This document shows positions 61,228 to 64,000 of a stretch of DNA of 64,000 nt, in pieces (the first letter of the stretch is position 1; every line of letters begins with the position of its first letter). The stretch lies in the NCBI RefSeq assembly GCF_024722015.1, contig NZ_JANQBD010000012.1:62001-126000 (forward strand). Reading direction: 5' to 3'. Source of the DNA: Paenibacillus radicis (ex Xue et al. 2023). GTDB lineage: Bacteria > Bacillota > Bacilli > Paenibacillales > NBRC-103111. Made by a program: the position numbers and the translations under genes. Under the pieces are notes generated by a model that worked only from the letters and a program-made list of their open reading frames with translations, was not told the DNA's origin and did no database searches.

Positions 61228-62004
61228 TCATCCTTCCTCAATTTCATCTAAATGCTCGCCTTCATGATTTTGGTATATTTTAGGAGACATTCCTGTGTAC
61301 TGCTTGAAGACCTTGCGAAAGTGCTTATAATCCGCATATCCTATTTGTTTAGCGATATCGGTAATGCTCAGTTTGCCGCTTTTAATCATTTGTATCGCCG
61401 CTTCCATTCGCTGCTCAGTCAAAAACTGCACAAATCCTTTGCCTGTTTCCTGCTTAAACAATCGGCTCAAGTAAGAAGCGTTATAGCCCATCTGCTCGGA
61501 AAAATCGACAATAGACAAATCCTTCATAAACGACTCACAAACCGATTGCCGAATGTTCTCAATTAAATCTTTCCCCTGTGTTGAGGTAACCGGTACCGTA
61601 TTCAATACGTCAACACGTCCCTTGGAGGAAGGCGGCATAACTGTCTTTGCCCGCTCCAATGCAGATATAATTTGAGTCCGGTTCAATGGTTTTAAAATAT
61701 AATCAAATGCGCCGTAATGTATCGCTTGCTTCGCATAATCAAATTCGCTATGCGCCGAAACGATCAAGACCGGAATCTTCCAGCCCCTCTTTCTTATTTC
61801 CTGCAGCAGTTGCAAGCCATCCATACCCGGCATGAGAATATCCGTTATGACAAGATCGATCTTTTCTTTCTCCAGATGAGTGATTGCCTGCAAGCCGTCT
61901 CTGGCCACCGCCGTTACCGTATAATCGGGGCAATCCCGCTTAATTACCTTCTTTAACCCTTCCAGCATCCAAAATTCGTCATCCACGACCAACGTATTGT
62001 ACAG
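61228..62004 (-). CDS. Response regulator with AraC-type DNA-binding domain, probable CTG start
   Basis: The 258-residue regulator has a receiver domain with Asp8-Asp9 (TLVVDDE) and phospho-acceptor Asp55 (LVITDILMP), and a C-terminal AraC helix-turn-helix at about 155-250 (SIVDFSEQMGYNASYLSRLF; ITDIAKQIGYADYKHFRKVF). The best-placed start is a CTG at 62004 giving MYNTLVVDDE, 7 bases after GGGAGGG; a TTG at 62010 is only 1 base from that site and one at 62022 lies before it. It overlaps the kinase gene by 26 bases. It should control the glycan locus. Confidence 0.88.
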   Translation of the reverse strand: MYNTLVVDDEFWMLEGLKKVIKRDCPDYTVTAVARDGLQAITHLEKEKIDLVITDILMPGMDGLQLLQEIRKRGWKIPVLIVSAHSEFDYAKQAIHYGAFDYILKPLNRTQIISALERAKTVMPPSSKGRVDVLNTVPVTSTQGKDLIENIRQSVCESFMKDLSIVDFSEQMGYNASYLSRLFKQETGKGFVQFLTEQRMEAAIQMIKSGKLSITDIAKQIGYADYKHFRKVFKQYTGMSPKIYQNHEGEHLDEIEEG

Positions 62005-63808
62005 TGTCAATCCCTCCCGCAATTCTCATCTCCACACAGGTTCCTTCGTTTATACGGCTCCATATGTTCATACTGAATTTTTCCCGGTAATACATCTGTA
62101 ATCTCAACCGTACATTGACCAGCCCGATATGCTCGTTCGGATCAAGGAAATTCGGCTCATCCTCCTGGAGCTGTGCGTGAATTTCACGCAGTCGGTACTC
62201 ATCGATTCCAATCCCGTTATCCTCAAAACGAAATACGATATCTCCGCCTTCATTTCTTACAGCTATGGAGATTTCCCCGATTCCCTCCCTTCCTTGAAAA
62301 GCATGGGTTACAGAGTTTTCCACAATGGGCTGACAGATTAATTTCAATATCTTGTTAGGAAGCAGCTCAGGATCGACATGTACACGCACAGTAAACTTAT
62401 TCGGAAAACGAACCTGTACAATGCTCAGATAAGCATTCAAATGATCGATTTCTTCTTCCATCGTCGTTATGGAGGAGCCGCTAATACTATATTTGAACAT
62501 ATGCGACAGCGCCTGACTGACGGAGACGATATCATCAACGTCATAGACCTCTGCGATGCAAACAATAACGTTTAACGTATTGTAAAGAAAATGCGGATTG
62601 ATTTGAGCTTGCAGCGCCTTCATTTCAGAATTTTTGCGAAGCAGCTGATGTCTGTATTCCCGCACTTCGGCCATATAGACTTCATCCTTCATCCGATTCA
62701 ACTCAGCAACCATACGGTTGAACTGATTGCTAAGCCGTCCAATCTCATCATGGCTTCTCAAGGTTAGAGAAACATTGAAATCACCTTTCTCCACCACCCT
62801 CATGTTCTGCTCCAAATCCTTTAACGGACGAGTGATCATTCGACTAAGTGCGGTAGAAAGAATAAAGATTACAATGATTGCAGCCAAGCCTACGAGCACG
62901 ATCCCCACGCGAATGCTTTGCATTTCCGTAGCTAGCTCGCTGAACGGGACGACACCGACTATTTTCCAGCCTGTTTGAGAGGAGGTGTAAAATCCAACGA
63001 GCATCATCTGTCCATCGATCTTCATCTGGAAATGACCCGATGTTTTCCCTTGGAAAAATTGCAGCCGATTGTCTTCCTGCAGCCAGGATAGCGATTGCTC
63101 CGTTGGTATAACGTACCTTCCGTCTTCTGTCATCATAAAAACATACCCTGTGCTTCCCAACTGGATCGTTTCGCTCATCTCGCGAATGATCTTTGGAGAA
63201 AAGTCAAACAGCAGTGTCCCTTTGGTACGAAACTCGCGATTATCCATCAGCCTTGCGGAGAACGTTACGACCGGTTCATCTTTTAAATAAGTTTGAGGAT
63301 GTACAGGATTCAGGTGAAACAATTCCTTTTGTTTGATTTGCCAATACCAGTCATCCTGCTCGAACGAATAATTCCGTTTGGCCACTTCCCCCGCTCCGTT
63401 ATATACGAGTAAACCTGAGTCGGTGATAAGAAAAATTCCTTTCAAATGACTTCTTAAATTACCGATATTATCAAATAAGTCTCTGGTGCTGCGGATAGAG
63501 TAAACGAGCGCTGGCTCCGTGGGATCCTGCGAGTCGTGAAGAATGGTTTGTACATCGGGATCGAAACGCACAATGTTACCAACTCTTTCCATTTCCTGTA
63601 CGAAGGAGTCTAATCGTTCTCCTACCTGTTTGGCGATTTCTACTGTATATTTACTCAGCTCTACTTCAAATGCTTTCGTAGAATCACGGTAAAAAATAAG
63701 CGCAAAAAACAGAATCGGTAATAGCCCGATCAGGAAAAAGACGATCAACAGCTTGTTCTTCATGTTCATGTTGCGAAATAGTCCGGTTATGCCATTGTGC
63801 GTATTCAT
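61979..63808 (-). CDS. Sensor histidine kinase (YesM-like)
   Basis: The 609-residue kinase has TM1 at about 18-40, an extracellular dCache region at about 43-298 (with SARLMDNREFRTKGTLLFDFS), TM2 at 301-323, HAMP at 324-376, a coiled segment, the His_kinase domain with His406 (QAQINPHFLYN), and a HATPase with VENSVTHAFQGRE and FEDNGIGID. It starts 20 bases after the stop of the permease gene at the right edge, so transporter, sensor and degradative enzymes look like one unit. Confidence 0.93.
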   Translation of the reverse strand: MNTHNGITGLFRNMNMKNKLLIVFFLIGLLPILFFALIFYRDSTKAFEVELSKYTVEIAKQVGERLDSFVQEMERVGNIVRFDPDVQTILHDSQDPTEPALVYSIRSTRDLFDNIGNLRSHLKGIFLITDSGLLVYNGAGEVAKRNYSFEQDDWYWQIKQKELFHLNPVHPQTYLKDEPVVTFSARLMDNREFRTKGTLLFDFSPKIIREMSETIQLGSTGYVFMMTEDGRYVIPTEQSLSWLQEDNRLQFFQGKTSGHFQMKIDGQMMLVGFYTSSQTGWKIVGVVPFSELATEMQSIRVGIVLVGLAAIIVIFILSTALSRMITRPLKDLEQNMRVVEKGDFNVSLTLRSHDEIGRLSNQFNRMVAELNRMKDEVYMAEVREYRHQLLRKNSEMKALQAQINPHFLYNTLNVIVCIAEVYDVDDIVSVSQALSHMFKYSISGSSITTMEEEIDHLNAYLSIVQVRFPNKFTVRVHVDPELLPNKILKLICQPIVENSVTHAFQGREGIGEISIAVRNEGGDIVFRFEDNGIGIDEYRLREIHAQLQEDEPNFLDPNEHIGLVNVRLRLQMYYREKFSMNIWSRINEGTCVEMRIAGGIDTVQYVGRG

Positions 63809-63827
63809 TAATTTCTTCCCCCAACGT

Positions 63828-64000
63828 TTAGCCTTTCACAGAGCCAGCAACCCCTTCCACGAAATAACGCTGAAAGGCAATGAAAATAGCGATGATTGGT
63901 AGTAGAGAGATACTGGCGGCAGCCGCCATCCCTGTCCAGTCTACACTATGTTCGCCTACAAATTGGTACATTCCGACACCGAGTGTACGCAGCTCTGGTT
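63828..64000 (-). CDS. Carbohydrate ABC transporter permease, C-terminal fragment
   Basis: Only the last 57 codons are inside the window. The reading frame encodes ELRTLGVGMYQFVGEH, a hydrophobic helix (MAAAASISLLPIIAIFIAF), and the end QRYFVEGVAGSVKG, which is diagnostic of LplC/MalG-class permeases. It is probably the importer subunit for the glycan oligosaccharides degraded by the downstream enzymes; the partner permease and binding protein would lie beyond 64000. Confidence 0.85.
   Translation of the reverse strand, partial: PELRTLGVGMYQFVGEHSVDWTGMAAAASISLLPIIAIFIAFQRYFVEGVAGSVKG

Overview
The window reads as the chromosome of a Paenibacillus-like member of the Bacillota. It has many ABC importers with lipoprotein binding proteins, three YesM/YesN-type two-component systems, strong Shine-Dalgarno sites with frequent TTG/GTG starts, a c-di-AMP (ydaO-type) riboswitch, a CBO0543-family protein and Ecs-like genes. 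The taxonomic call is an inference from gene content. No rRNA, tRNA, CRISPR array, prophage or intact transposase was seen.

Left part (1-16 kb). An RpiR-type regulator lies upstream of a truncated sugar-binding protein gene at the left edge. Next is a minus-strand operon (6699 to 1406) for beta-L-arabinofuranoside use: a GH127 enzyme, a binding protein and two permeases, with a divergent AraC regulator. Then come surface or secreted proteins (a copper-amine-oxidase-like stalk domain protein, a two-repeat secreted protein), an orphan polytopic membrane protein, and two paralogous 348-residue esterase-like hydrolases flanking a LysM-CAP protein under the c-di-AMP riboswitch.

15-31 kb. A six-gene operon (22118 to 14396) encodes two permeases, a binding protein, a histidine kinase, a response regulator and one of the hydrolases, behind a promoter with a perfect 16-bp palindrome at the start site. 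A second operon (29894 to 23301) joins a spermidine/putrescine-type ABC importer to a nucleoside hydrolase and adenine deaminase, which suggests uptake and salvage of a purine nucleoside or base.

30-43 kb. A short Crp/Fnr-like regulator is convergent with a flavohemoprotein gene whose promoter carries an FNR/CRP-type box near -41. There follow a PDZ-Lon protease with an extra membrane domain, two Gfo/Idh/MocA dehydrogenases, a nitronate monooxygenase-like enzyme and an EcsAB-type ABC exporter. A 1.7-kb gene-free stretch (40.6-42.3 kb) holds four copies of a 134-bp tandem repeat plus other repeats.

42-51 kb. A kinase/regulator pair precedes an AfuABC/FbpABC-type importer, followed by a membrane-anchored binding protein and a PP2C phosphatase. 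A MITE-like element sits between two genes of this cluster.

51-64 kb. A run of minus-strand genes forms a cytoplasmic degradation locus for a sulfated uronic-acid glycan: permease (cut by the edge), kinase, regulator, heparinase II/III-like lyase, sulfatase, an unassigned 610-residue enzyme, GH88 unsaturated uronyl hydrolase, a second sulfatase and a DUF3604/PHP protein. No degradative protein has a signal peptide, so the oligosaccharides are probably imported before breakdown.

A 220-240-bp noncoding repeat rich in GGAATAACGGAAC motifs occurs four times in the same orientation between genes.
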